Shown here piece by piece: positions 8,031 to 16,817 of a stretch of DNA of 64,000 bases. The notes below the pieces were generated by a model. That model saw only the letters and a list, made by a program, of their open reading frames with translations, did not search any database and was not told the DNA's origin. Positions within the stretch are counted from its first letter, which is position 1. Each line of letters starts with the position of its first letter. The position numbers were made by a program, and so were the translations under genes. Source of the DNA: Betaproteobacteria bacterium (GTDB lineage Bacteria; Pseudomonadota; Gammaproteobacteria; Burkholderiales; Burkholderiaceae_C); contig JADJWD010000007.1 in the NCBI GenBank assembly GCA_016716535.1, positions 992,001 through 1,056,000 on the forward strand, in the 5' to 3' direction.

Positions 8031-9683
8031 TCAAGCCGCGGCGAGCTGGAAGGTTTGCGCGCGCGCCTGTGGCCAGTACAGCTTGAACACGTTGTGCGGC
8101 CACTCGCCGCGCCCCGCGGCGGCAGCCAGCAGCGCACCGGGCGCGACGAAGCTCAGCTGATTGGCGAGCAGCCGCACGTCGTGGTCGGCAGTGCGGCGCA
8201 CGATGTGGCTGGCGGTGATCTCGCGCGGGTGCGTCAGGCCCGCGGCCTGCACCAGCTCCTTCAGCGCCTCCAGCGTGCCCTCGTGGAAGCGGTAGACGCG
8301 CTCGGACTTCGCCGGCACGTCGAGCGCCCGCTGGCGCAGTGGGTCCTGCGTCGTCACGCCGGTCGGGCAGCTGCCGCTGTGGCAGTGCTGCGCCTGGATG
8401 CAACCGAGCGCGAACATGAAGCCGCGCGCCGAGTTGCACCAGTCGGCGCCGAGCGCCATCGCACGCGCGATGTCGAAGGCGCTGACGATCTTGCCGGCGC
8501 AGCCGATGCGGATGAACTGGCGCAGGTTCAGCCCGACGAGCGTGTTGTGCACGAGCAGCAGGCCTTCCTGCAGCGGCGCGCCGACGTGGTCGGTGAACTC
8601 CAGCGGCGCGGCGCCCGTGCCGCCCTCGGCGCCATCGACGACGATGAAATCAGGCAAGAGGTCGGTCTCGAGCATCGCCTTGGCGATCGCGAACCACTCC
8701 CACGGGTGGCCGACACACAGCTTGAAGCCGACGGGCTTGCCGCCCGACAACCGGCGCAGCCGCTCGATGAACTGCAGCATTTCCACCGGCGTCGTGAAGG
8801 CCGAGTGCCGCGACGGGCTGATGCAGTCCACGCCCACCGGCACGCCGCGCGCCGCGGCGATCTCGGGCGTCACCTTCGGCCCCGGCAGCACGCCGCCGTG
8901 CCCGGGCTTGGCGCCCTGGCTCAGCTTCAGCTCGATCATCTTCACCTGCGGCGCGCGCGCGTTCTCCACGAAACGCTCCTCGTCGAACGCGCCATCGCCG
9001 CCGCGGCAGCCGAAGTAGCCGCTGCCGATTTCCCAGACCAGGTCGCCGCCGTGCACGCGGTGGTGCTCGCTGATCGAGCCCTCGCCGGTGTCGTGCGCGA
9101 AGCCGCCCTTCTTCGCGCCGGCGTTCAGCGCCAGCACCGCGTTGGCCGACAGCGCGCCGAAGCTCATCGCCGAGATGTTGAACACGCTCGCGTCGTAAGG
9201 CTGCGTGCACGACGTGCCGCCGGCGCCGATGCGCACGCGAAAGTCGTGCGAGTCGAGCCTGGTCGGCGCGACGCTGTGGTTGATCCACTCGTAGCCGCTG
9301 GCGTGCACGTCGAGCTGCGTGCCGAACGGCCGCTTGTCGGGGTCGCCCTTGGCGCGCTGGTAGACGAGGCTGCGCTGCTGGCGCGAGAACGGCGCCGCTT
9401 CGTTGTCGCTCTCGATGAAGTACTGGCGCATCTCCGGCCGGATGAACTCGAGCAGGAAGCGCAGGTGCCCGATCACCGGGTAGTTGCGCAGCACCGAGTG
9501 GCGGCGCTGGCGCGTGTCGCGCAGGCCCAGCAGCACGAGCGCGAGGAAGACGAGCGCGACAGCGCCGCCGACGCCATAGGCGACGTGCGTGAACGCCGCC
9601 AGCAGCAGGCCCACCGCGGTGGCCAGCCAAGCGAGGTAGCGCACGGGGAAGTGCCGGTCGAGGCGGTGAAGCCACTCGTGCAT
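8031..9683 (-). CDS. Membrane-anchored FMN-binding glutamate synthase-like protein
   Basis: The 550-residue protein starts with two hydrophobic helices (about residues 15-50) and then the FMN/central domain of the glutamate synthase large subunit: SFGALSANAVLALN, GAKPGHGGVLPG, the ISPSRHSAF region and GAEGGTGAAP. The 3Fe-4S cysteine set is present as CIQAQHCHSGSC. It lacks the glutaminase domain of GltB, so it is not a complete glutamate synthase; archaeal-type enzymes and uncharacterised bacterial paralogues share this form. The redox reaction is unknown. The ATG at 9683 has a GAGGAG Shine-Dalgarno upstream. It is divergent from metX. Confidence 0.85.
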   Translation of the reverse strand: MHEWLHRLDRHFPVRYLAWLATAVGLLLAAFTHVAYGVGGAVALVFLALVLLGLRDTRQRRHSVLRNYPVIGHLRFLLEFIRPEMRQYFIESDNEAAPFSRQQRSLVYQRAKGDPDKRPFGTQLDVHASGYEWINHSVAPTRLDSHDFRVRIGAGGTSCTQPYDASVFNISAMSFGALSANAVLALNAGAKKGGFAHDTGEGSISEHHRVHGGDLVWEIGSGYFGCRGGDGAFDEERFVENARAPQVKMIELKLSQGAKPGHGGVLPGPKVTPEIAAARGVPVGVDCISPSRHSAFTTPVEMLQFIERLRRLSGGKPVGFKLCVGHPWEWFAIAKAMLETDLLPDFIVVDGAEGGTGAAPLEFTDHVGAPLQEGLLLVHNTLVGLNLRQFIRIGCAGKIVSAFDIARAMALGADWCNSARGFMFALGCIQAQHCHSGSCPTGVTTQDPLRQRALDVPAKSERVYRFHEGTLEALKELVQAAGLTHPREITASHIVRRTADHDVRLLANQLSFVAPGALLAAAAGRGEWPHNVFKLYWPQARAQTFQLAAA

Positions 9684-9766
9684 GTGTGTTGTCTCCTCTC
9701 GCGCGCCGGTTGCGCGCGGCGCGCGCCGCGACATCGGCCGCGGCGTGCCGCCGCATGCTAGGCCGA

Positions 9767-9772
9767 TATACT
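9767..9772 (+). promoter_or_regulatory. Candidate -10 hexamer of the metX leader
   Basis: TATACT lies eight bases before the first base of the riboswitch-like element, so transcription would begin near 9779-9780, exactly at the start of the folded domain. The -35 region is weak. Confidence 0.45.
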
Positions 9773-9780
9773 CCCCCGCA

Positions 9781-9834
9781 TAGCGCCGATTTGCTCCGGC
9801 TTGCGGGCGCTTTATCAAATGCCGCTAAACAGGA
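9781..9834 (+). promoter_or_regulatory. Probable SAM-II riboswitch controlling metX
   Basis: Stem P1 is AGCGC (9782-9786) with GCGCT (9807-9811). The first stem strand is followed by CGATTT. A pseudoknot can form between CGGC (9797-9800) in the loop and GCCG (9821-9824) in the tail, and the tail reads ATCAAATGCCGCTAAA then AGG. From memory, the SAM-II family has this order: a GATTT loop start, TTGC before the closing stem, and a GCTAAA-AGG tail. SAM-II elements sit before metA/metX-type genes and shut them off when S-adenosylmethionine is abundant, which fits the downstream gene. The assignment is by eye; a covariance-model search was not possible. Confidence 0.8.
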
Positions 9835-9841
9835 CCTTCGA

Positions 9842-9879
9842 CCCGGAGGCCGTCTTGGCGGCGCCGGGTTTTTGTTTTT
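9842..9879 (+). terminator. Intrinsic terminator in the metX leader (attenuator)
   Basis: CCCGG (9842-9846) pairs with CCGGG (9864-9868), with an inner GCCG/CGGC helix, followed by a T-tract of eleven bases broken by one G. It ends 11 bases before the metX ATG, so it must be conditional. CTCCGG in the riboswitch loop (9794-9799) is an exact complement of CCGGAG in the terminator's 5' arm (9843-9848), a candidate antiterminator. Confidence 0.8.
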
Positions 9880-9890
9880 GACCTCGCGCG

Positions 9891-11066
9891 ATGACTCCCT
9901 CGCTAGGCACCGTCACTCCGCAGCAGATGCACTTTGCCGAGCCGCTGCCGCTGGCCAGCGGCGCGGCGCTGGCGGCCGGCTACCACCTCGTCTACGAGAC
10001 CTACGGCACGCTGAACGCGGCGCGCAGCAACGCGGTGCTCGTGTGCCACGCGCTGAACGCCGGCGCGCACGTGGCGGGGCTCGATGCCAACGGCCAGACG
10101 GGCTGGTGGGACAACCTCGTCGGCCCCGGCAAGCCGCTCGATACGAACCGCTTCTTCGTCATCGGCGTCAACAATCCGGGCTCGTGTTTCGGCTCCTCCG
10201 GTCCGATGCACATCAACCCGGCCAACGGTCGCGCCTGGGGCGCCGACTTCCCCGTCGTCACTGTCGAGGACTGGGTCGACGCGCAGGCCCGGCTCGTCCA
10301 GCGCCTGGGCATCGAACGCCTGGCCGCCGTGATCGGCGGCAGCCTGGGCGGCATGCAGGCGCTCGCCTGGACGCTGCGCCACCCGGCGCGCGTGCAGCAC
10401 TGCATCGCGGTGGCCACCGCGCCGAGCCTGTCGGCGCAGAACATCGCCTTCAACGAGGTGGCGCGGCGCGCCATCATCACCGACCCCGATTTCCACGGCG
10501 GCCACTACTACGCGCACGGCGTGGTGCCGCGCCGCGGCCTGCGCGTGGCGCGCATGATCGGCCACATCACGTACCTCTCCGACGACTCGATGGAGGCGAA
10601 GTTCGGCCGCCGCATCCGCCGCGCCCTCGGCGGGGACGGAGTCAGCGGCGACGACGCGCCGTTCGCCTACACGACGCAGGACATCGAGTTCCAGATCGAG
10701 AGCTACCTGCGCCACCAGGGCGACAAGTTCAGCGAGTACTTCGACGCCAACACGTACCTGCTGATCACGCGCGCGCTCGACTACTTCGACCCGGCGCGCG
10801 CGCACGGCGGCAACCTCGCCGCGGCGTTCGAGCCGGCACGCGACAACCGCTTCCTGCTCGTCAGCTTCACCACCGACTGGCGCTTCGCGCCGGCGCGCAG
10901 CCGCGAGATCGTCAAGGCGCTCGTCGACAACCGCATCGCGGTGAGCTACGCCGAGATCGACGCGCCGCACGGCCACGACGCCTTCCTGCTCGACGACGCG
11001 CGCTACCACGGCGTGCTGCGCGCCACGTTCGAGCGTGTCTTCGCCGAGGTGACCGGCGATGTCTGA
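9891..11066 (+). CDS. metX: Homoserine O-acetyl/succinyltransferase MetX
   Basis: MetX acylates homoserine in the first committed step of methionine synthesis. The 391-residue alpha/beta hydrolase has the nucleophile elbow GGSLGGMQ with Ser151, an Asp in TTDWRF and a His in the GHDAF segment near the C-terminus, completing the triad. Whether the donor is acetyl- or succinyl-CoA cannot be settled by eye; MetX of this order often uses succinyl-CoA. The ATG follows the leader terminator directly and no clear Shine-Dalgarno is present. It overlaps metW by eight bases. Confidence 0.95.
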   Translation: MTPSLGTVTPQQMHFAEPLPLASGAALAAGYHLVYETYGTLNAARSNAVLVCHALNAGAHVAGLDANGQTGWWDNLVGPGKPLDTNRFFVIGVNNPGSCFGSSGPMHINPANGRAWGADFPVVTVEDWVDAQARLVQRLGIERLAAVIGGSLGGMQALAWTLRHPARVQHCIAVATAPSLSAQNIAFNEVARRAIITDPDFHGGHYYAHGVVPRRGLRVARMIGHITYLSDDSMEAKFGRRIRRALGGDGVSGDDAPFAYTTQDIEFQIESYLRHQGDKFSEYFDANTYLLITRALDYFDPARAHGGNLAAAFEPARDNRFLLVSFTTDWRFAPARSREIVKALVDNRIAVSYAEIDAPHGHDAFLLDDARYHGVLRATFERVFAEVTGDV

Positions 11067-11643
11067 GCGCCGCGACCTCGAGACCATCGCCAGCCTCGTG
11101 CCCGAGGGCAGCCGCGTGCTCGACCTCGGCTGCGGCAACGGCGAGCTGCTCGCGTATCTCAAGCGCACGCGCGGCTGCAGCGGCTACGGCATCGAACTGG
11201 CCGACGCCAATGTGCTGGCCGCCGTACGGCACGGCGTCGACGTGATCCAGCTCAACCTCGAGGAAGGCCTCGCGCTTTTCGACGACCGCAGCTTCGACGT
11301 CGTGCTGCAACTGGACACGCTGCAGAACCTGCGCAACACCGAGCACATGCTGCGCGAGACGGCCCGCGTCGGCCGCATCGGCATCGTCAGCTTCCCGAAC
11401 TTCGCGCACTGGCCGAACCGGCTGCGCGTCGCCGGCGGGCGCATGCCGGTGACGAAGGCGCTGCCCTATCAGTGGTACGACACGCCGAACATCCGCGTGG
11501 GCACCTTCGCCGACTTCGAGGTGCTGGCGCGCAAGTGCGGGCTCGCGGTCGCTGACAGCTTCGGCCTGCGCGACGGCCGCGTCGTGCGCCGCTGGCCCAA
11601 TCTGCTGGGCAGCGTCGCGGTGTTCAAGTTCGAGCAGCGCTAG
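11059..11643 (+). CDS. metW: MetW, SAM-dependent methyltransferase-like partner of MetX
   Basis: The 194-residue protein carries the SAM-binding motif VLDLGCGNGELL near residues 20-31 and the MetW family segments QLDTLQNLRN and FPNFAHWPNRL. MetW is almost always paired with metX in proteobacteria and is reported to support MetX function. It is translationally coupled to metX (eight-base overlap) and so falls under the same leader control. Its stop lies two bases from the stop of the convergent histidine kinase. Confidence 0.93.
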   Translation: MSERRDLETIASLVPEGSRVLDLGCGNGELLAYLKRTRGCSGYGIELADANVLAAVRHGVDVIQLNLEEGLALFDDRSFDVVLQLDTLQNLRNTEHMLRETARVGRIGIVSFPNFAHWPNRLRVAGGRMPVTKALPYQWYDTPNIRVGTFADFEVLARKCGLAVADSFGLRDGRVVRRWPNLLGSVAVFKFEQR

Positions 11644-11645
11644 CG

Positions 11646-13592
11646 CTAGGGCTGGGGGCCCGAGGCCGGCGTCACGCGCTCGGCCACCGGCAGCCACAGC
11701 GTGAAGCGCGAGCCCTCGCCCGGGCGGCTCTTCACCTCGATGCGCCCGCCCATCGCCTCGGCGAGCTGGCGGCTGAGCGCCAGGCCGAGGCCCGTGCCCG
11801 CCACCGGCCCGCGCTCGGCACCGGCGCGCTCGAAGGGCTGGAAAAGCCTGGCGAGCTGCTCGCCGGTCAGGCCCGGCCCGTTGTCCTCGACGCTGATGGC
11901 GGCCGTGCCGTCGGCGCCCTTGCCGGCCGCGAGCCGCACCCAGCCGCCCCGGCGGTTGAACTTGATCGCGTTGGCGACGAGGTTGGAGACGATCTGCACG
12001 CAGCGCCGGCGGTCGCCGGCCAGCGCCGGCAGCTCCGCGCCGTCGTCGGCGAGGCCGCGCACCTCGACGCCGGCCTGCTCGGCGGTGAAGGTGAACATGC
12101 CGATCACGTCGGCGGCGAGCGCGCGCGCGTCGATCGCCTCGATCTGCAGGCGCGGACGGCCGGCCTGCACGGCCGACAGTTCGAGGATCTCGTCGACCAG
12201 CCCGAGCAGGTGCGCGCCGCTTTGCAGGACGTGGCCGACGTAGCGCTGGCGCGCCTCGGGCGTGGCCGCGGCGTCGAGCTGCAAGAGCTGCGCGAAGCCG
12301 AGGATCGCGTTCAGCGGCGTGCGCAGCTCGTGGCTGACGCGCGACAGCAGCATCGTCTTCGCCTGGTCGGCGGCGCTGGCGCGGTCGCGCTCGCGGCGCA
12401 GCGCCTCGGCCTGCTTGTGCGCGTCGATGTCGGTGTGCGTGCCGATCATGCGCAGCGGCCGGCCGTGCGCGTCGCGGCGCATGACGACGCCGCGCGAAAG
12501 CACCCACTTCCAGCGCCCGTCCTTGCAGCGGATGCGGTGCTCGTCGACGTACACCGGCGCGCGCCCCTCGAAGTGCGCGGCGCGCGCGCGGCGCATCCTC
12601 GGCACGTCGTCGGGGTGCGTCAGCGCATCCATCGAGCGCGGGTCGCCGGAGAGTTCGTCATCGCGGTAGCCGTACAACGCCTTGCCTTGCGGCGAGACGG
12701 TGCCGGTGTCGCGCTCGAGGTCCCAGTCCCACACCGCGTCGCCCAAGCTCTCGAGCGCCGTGCGCCACAGCTCGCCGTTGTCGCGCAGCGCCCGTTCGCT
12801 CTCCTTCTGTGCCGTGATGTCGAAGAAGATGCCCACGCGCGCGACGCTGCCGTCCTCGGGCGGTGCCGCGGTGCTGGTCAGGCGTACCCAGCGCACGCGG
12901 CCGTCGAGCACGACGCGGAACTCGAGCGTCAGCGGCGCCGCCGCGGCGACCGCCTCCTCGACGGCCTGCCGCAGCCGCGGGTGGTCGTCGGGGTGGCAGA
13001 CGCGGTAAAGGAGTGTCGGCTCGGCGCGCACCGCCTCGGGCGTGACGCCGAAGAGCTCATGCACGCGGGAGCTGACGAAGGCGACCCGGCGCGTGCCGTC
13101 GGGCCGGACCAGCTGGCGGTACACGACGCCGGGCACCAGCTCGATCATCTGCGCCAGCCGGGTCTCGCTGGCGACGAGGCGCTCGCGTTCGCGCACGCGC
13201 TCGGTGATCTCCTCGACCGTGCCTTCGTAGAAGGCGACGCGGCCGTCGGGCCCGCAAACGGCGTGCGCGTTCTCGTTGACCCAGATGCGCTCGCCGGTCT
13301 TGTAGCGCCGCACTTCAGACTCGAAGCCGGTGACGCGACCGTGCTCGGCGAGCTGCTTCTTGAACTGCTCGCGCCGCGCCGGCTGCACGTACCACTCGTG
13401 GCCGATGTCGCGCACCAGGGCGCGCAGGTCGGCTTCGTTGTCGCAGCCGTTCAGCCGCACCAGCGCCGGGTTGGCGCGCAGGATGCCGCCGGCGGGCGTC
13501 GAGCGATAGGCGCCGATCGGCAGGAACTCGAACAGCGAGGCAAAGCCGTCGTCGTCCATCGACGGGCCTCGGCCGTGCCTTGCCGTGTCCAT
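11646..13592 (-). CDS. Three-PAS soluble sensor histidine kinase
   Basis: The 648-residue protein has no membrane segment. Three PAS/PAC units span about residues 14-135, 142-262 and 270-393. The HisKA domain carries SHELRTPLN (phospho-acceptor His421), and the HATPase domain carries NAIKFN, DNGPGL and GTGLGLAL. It would sense a cytoplasmic signal and phosphorylate a response regulator, but none is encoded nearby, so it is an orphan here. An internal ATG at 13559 would shorten it by 11 residues without touching a domain. It starts seven bases after the M14 peptidase gene and is probably co-transcribed with it. Confidence 0.9.
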   Translation of the reverse strand: MDTARHGRGPSMDDDGFASLFEFLPIGAYRSTPAGGILRANPALVRLNGCDNEADLRALVRDIGHEWYVQPARREQFKKQLAEHGRVTGFESEVRRYKTGERIWVNENAHAVCGPDGRVAFYEGTVEEITERVRERERLVASETRLAQMIELVPGVVYRQLVRPDGTRRVAFVSSRVHELFGVTPEAVRAEPTLLYRVCHPDDHPRLRQAVEEAVAAAAPLTLEFRVVLDGRVRWVRLTSTAAPPEDGSVARVGIFFDITAQKESERALRDNGELWRTALESLGDAVWDWDLERDTGTVSPQGKALYGYRDDELSGDPRSMDALTHPDDVPRMRRARAAHFEGRAPVYVDEHRIRCKDGRWKWVLSRGVVMRRDAHGRPLRMIGTHTDIDAHKQAEALRRERDRASAADQAKTMLLSRVSHELRTPLNAILGFAQLLQLDAAATPEARQRYVGHVLQSGAHLLGLVDEILELSAVQAGRPRLQIEAIDARALAADVIGMFTFTAEQAGVEVRGLADDGAELPALAGDRRRCVQIVSNLVANAIKFNRRGGWVRLAAGKGADGTAAISVEDNGPGLTGEQLARLFQPFERAGAERGPVAGTGLGLALSRQLAEAMGGRIEVKSRPGEGSRFTLWLPVAERVTPASGPQP

Positions 13593-13599
13593 GGCGGGG

Positions 13600-15315
13600 T
13601 CAGTCGAGCGTCACCTCGGTGCGCACGGTGCCGGCGCGGTCGGCGCTGGCCGAGAGCGCCAGCGTCGTGCCGCGCCGCCCGTTGACGACCCACTCGACGA
13701 CGGCGCGGTCGCCGGTGATGTCGCGGTTGGGCAGGAACGCCTGCAGCGACGCCTTCGGCGCGTGCCCTTCGAGGTGGCCGGCCTCGACGCGCTCCTTGCC
13801 GCTGGCGAGCGTGACGCCGGGCGGCAAGTGGATCTCGAAGACCGTGCCGCGCGCCACCTTGCGCTCGAGCGCGCGCTTGCTGACGTAGGCCGGCAGGTAG
13901 CCGGCGTTGGCCACCGCGAAGCGCACGCGCCACGTCTCGGGGCCGAGCGCGCGCACCTCGGCGCGCAGCACTTCGAGCTTGGGCAGTGACAGCGCCAGCT
14001 GCATCAGCCAGGCCGGGAAGCGCGCCGCCTCGCGTTCGCGCAGCGCCGGCGGCGGGTTGCGCCAGAAGTTCAGCTTGTCCCAGCCGCCGAGTTCCACCGT
14101 GCCGAGCTGCGGGTGGCGGAACGGGTACCAGTCGACGTGCGCCTGGCCGCCGCACTGCTCGTCGCTCCACTTCAAGAGCTTCAGGTCGTCGTCGACCGGG
14201 TGGTCGCGGTACCACTCGATCCACTGGTAGTCGGTGATGCCGGCCTCGCGATTCGGGGCCCACAGCTCGACGGTCCAGAACAGCGCGCCGAGGTGCTCGT
14301 AGACCCAGTCCTGCGTGCCGGTGATGATCTCCTTCGGGTGGTACTTGAAGTCGTGGTAGATGCTGATCGCCGGATAGCCGCTCAGCTTGGCGCCCAGGTC
14401 CGACAGGCGCTTGTACATCCACAGGTCCTCGGGCGTCATGTCGTCGTCGCTCTGCGTGCCCATCGGCCGCAGGATCACGCCGCTGTGCGTGTGGAAGCTG
14501 ACCGCCGCGCCGATGTTCGGGTGCTTGACGATGAAGTCGACCATCGCGCGCACTTCGGGCTCGCTGGTCGGATACGGGCCGGCGCCCGTCTGCTCGAACT
14601 CCTGCCGCCAGTAGGCGGGGAAGTTGCGGTTCAGGTCCAGGCCTTCGAGGTCCTTGTTCGCGGTGACCTTGATGCCGTCGAAGTTCTTCAGCGTGCCCTC
14701 GGGCATCAGGCGGTAGTACTCGCCGCCGAATTCGCCGGGCTCGCGCGCCACCATCAGGCGCGGATCGCGCTCGCACTTCTTGTACGGCCCGTGCGGGTCG
14801 GGGATGCGCATCGTCAGCACGCGGCCGTCGCCGTCGACGTCTTCGACGGTCAGGCCGTCGACCGGCGCCTCGTCGTACGGGTACGGGCGCGTGCTGCTGC
14901 GGATGTGGCGCGGCCGGTCGGCGAGAGCCAGCTCGGCGCCGTCGGGGTTCAGCCGCGGCACCATGTAGACGGCGCGTGTGTCCAGCAACTGGCGGGTCTG
15001 CGCGTCGCTGTCGTACTTGCTGACGAGCTGGTGCAGCCAATAGAGGCACGCGGTGCTCGCGGTCAGCTCGGCAGCGTGGATGTTGCCGTCGACCCAGAAG
15101 GCCGGCTTGTCGGCGGCCGCGCCGGTGTCGCGGCGCGTCAGCGTCAGCAGCCAGATGTCGCGGCCCTCGTGGCTCTTGCCCAGCGACGACAATGCCACCA
15201 GGTGCGGCGCGGCGCGCGCGTAGTCCTGCAGCAGGCGCGTCAGCTCGGCATGGCGGTAGAAGAGGTCGAAGCGGGGGACCGGGAGCGCGGCGGTTTCGGC
15301 GTGGTTGGCTGGCAT
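13600..15315 (-). CDS. M14-family zinc carboxypeptidase
   Basis: The 571-residue protein has the M14 zinc site: HAAE (His80, Glu83) and a later His in SFHTHSG (275 or 277), the LDLNRNFP substrate-binding region, and a catalytic Glu350 in FWTVELWAPN. The C-terminal 150 residues look like a beta-rich accessory domain. There is no signal peptide, so a cytoplasmic role seems likely. Large M14 enzymes like this are mostly uncharacterised. A Gly-rich or Ala-rich linker is absent and the frame is intact. It precedes the PAS kinase gene on the same strand. Confidence 0.87.
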   Translation of the reverse strand: MPANHAETAALPVPRFDLFYRHAELTRLLQDYARAAPHLVALSSLGKSHEGRDIWLLTLTRRDTGAAADKPAFWVDGNIHAAELTASTACLYWLHQLVSKYDSDAQTRQLLDTRAVYMVPRLNPDGAELALADRPRHIRSSTRPYPYDEAPVDGLTVEDVDGDGRVLTMRIPDPHGPYKKCERDPRLMVAREPGEFGGEYYRLMPEGTLKNFDGIKVTANKDLEGLDLNRNFPAYWRQEFEQTGAGPYPTSEPEVRAMVDFIVKHPNIGAAVSFHTHSGVILRPMGTQSDDDMTPEDLWMYKRLSDLGAKLSGYPAISIYHDFKYHPKEIITGTQDWVYEHLGALFWTVELWAPNREAGITDYQWIEWYRDHPVDDDLKLLKWSDEQCGGQAHVDWYPFRHPQLGTVELGGWDKLNFWRNPPPALREREAARFPAWLMQLALSLPKLEVLRAEVRALGPETWRVRFAVANAGYLPAYVSKRALERKVARGTVFEIHLPPGVTLASGKERVEAGHLEGHAPKASLQAFLPNRDITGDRAVVEWVVNGRRGTTLALSASADRAGTVRTEVTLD

Positions 15316-15450
15316 GGTGGCGGCGGACTTCGGGTGGACTTCTTCTTGCCGCCGGCGATGCTAGCGCCGCCGCCCGCGCAGCCAACGCCTGTTTCCAGGG
15401 AACGGGACAAACGCCCCGCCGGCCGGGCGGCGATGACCGGCGACGACTGG

Positions 15451-16710
15451 CTACTCGGTCAGCAGCTTGCGCATCCCGCGCACGCTGAGCAGCCAGCCGG
15501 GGTTCTGCTTTTCCTCGATGACCGCGCTCATGCGCGCCATGATGCGCGCGCTCTTGTTGGCGCGCCAGATCACGAGGTCGGCAAGCCACGGGTGGTCGTT
15601 GACGCGGCTGGCGCGCTCGTAGAGGTCGAACTTGGGCTTCAGGCCCAGCAGCCCGGCCTCGTAGTGCCGGCGCACCGCCTCGTCGTCGGCATCGGGCGCG
15701 GTGGCGCGCGTGGCCATCAGCGCATCGGCGGCAAGCAGGCCCGTCTCCATCGCCTTGCCGATGCCTTCGCCGCTGAAAGCGTAGGTGCTGCCGGCGGCCT
15801 CGCCGGTGACGAGCAGGCCCGGCCGCGCCCAGCGCGCGCCCAGCAGCGAGCAGCGCAGCGGCGCGCCTTTCAGGTCGCCCAGGCGCTCGCCCTCGCTCAT
15901 CAGCCGGCGCGCGGGCTCGTAGACCTGCGTGAACGTCTCGAAGAAGCGGCGCAGGTTCAGGTCCTGCATCTGGCCCTTGCCGCTCTTCAGCTTGCGGTGG
16001 CTGCCCGGGTGGCCGGCGCCGATGTTGAACACGCCGTCCGGGCCCGGGAAGATCCAGCCGTAGCCGCCGCGCATGCGCGGGTGCCAGATGAACTGCAGCT
16101 GGCGGATCGTGCCGGCCAGCCCCGGGTGGCGCACGTAGGTGCGCAGCGCGACGCCGCTGGGCGTATGGCGCTCGCACATGCCGGCGGCGGCCAGCGCCTG
16201 CGGTACCGCGCCGGTGGCGAGCACGACCCAGCGCGCGGTGATCTCGTGCGTTTCGTTGCCGCGGCGCAGGCGGGCGCCCACCACTCGACCGTTCTCGCGG
16301 CCGGCGCTGTCTTCGATCGGCGCCTCGAAGCGCCACGGCATCACGAGGCGCGCGCCGGCGCGCTCGGCGGCGCGCACGAGCACCTCGTCGAGCACGCGCC
16401 GCGGCAGCGCGGCCACCGTGCCCGGCACATCGCAGTGGCCGCCGCGCGGGCCGACGCAGCGCACATGCTGCGCCGGCTGCCACAACGCCGCCACCTCGTC
16501 GTAGACGCCGAGCGCGCGCAGCGCCGCGTGCGCATCGGGGATCAGGCCGTCGCCGCAGACCTTGTCGCGCGGGAACGTGTGCTGGTCGACGAGCAGCACG
16601 TCGAGGCCGGCGCGCGCGAGCCGCTGCGCGCAGGCGCTGCCGGCCGGGCCGGCGCCGATGACGAGCACGTCGCAGCAACTCGGTGGCGCAGAGGGCAGTG
16701 GCGCAGGCAT
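15451..16710 (-). CDS. Geranylgeranyl reductase-like FAD-dependent oxidoreductase
   Basis: From ATG 16710 the product is 419 residues. It has the Rossmann FAD motif VIGAGPAG (residues 17-24), DKVCGDGL typical of the geranylgeranyl reductase/FixC family, GWIFPGPDGVFNIGAG, and the second FAD contact GEAAGSTYAFSGEGIGKAMETG. Such enzymes reduce isoprenoid double bonds or related lipids. No bacteriochlorophyll gene is nearby, so the substrate is open. A GATAAT hexamer (16720-16725) ends nine bases before the ATG, and a further upstream ATG at 16758 would run through it, so 16710 is preferred. Confidence 0.85.
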   Translation of the reverse strand: MPAPLPSAPPSCCDVLVIGAGPAGSACAQRLARAGLDVLLVDQHTFPRDKVCGDGLIPDAHAALRALGVYDEVAALWQPAQHVRCVGPRGGHCDVPGTVAALPRRVLDEVLVRAAERAGARLVMPWRFEAPIEDSAGRENGRVVGARLRRGNETHEITARWVVLATGAVPQALAAAGMCERHTPSGVALRTYVRHPGLAGTIRQLQFIWHPRMRGGYGWIFPGPDGVFNIGAGHPGSHRKLKSGKGQMQDLNLRRFFETFTQVYEPARRLMSEGERLGDLKGAPLRCSLLGARWARPGLLVTGEAAGSTYAFSGEGIGKAMETGLLAADALMATRATAPDADDEAVRRHYEAGLLGLKPKFDLYERASRVNDHPWLADLVIWRANKSARIMARMSAVIEEKQNPGWLLSVRGMRKLLTE

Positions 16711-16719
16711 CGGGCGGCG

Positions 16720-16725
16720 ATTATC
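16720..16725 (-). promoter_or_regulatory. Candidate -10 hexamer of the FAD-reductase gene
   Basis: GATAAT on the minus strand ends nine bases before the ATG at 16710, with no Shine-Dalgarno between them. Confidence 0.35.
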
Positions 16726-16817
16726 GGTGCCGTCGCCCGCGCGCTTGACCGGCCTCAATGCCCAGGGGAAAGCGGGCCTGCAAGATACTCGGGACCCCTG
16801 GACCGGAGACCCGCCCG

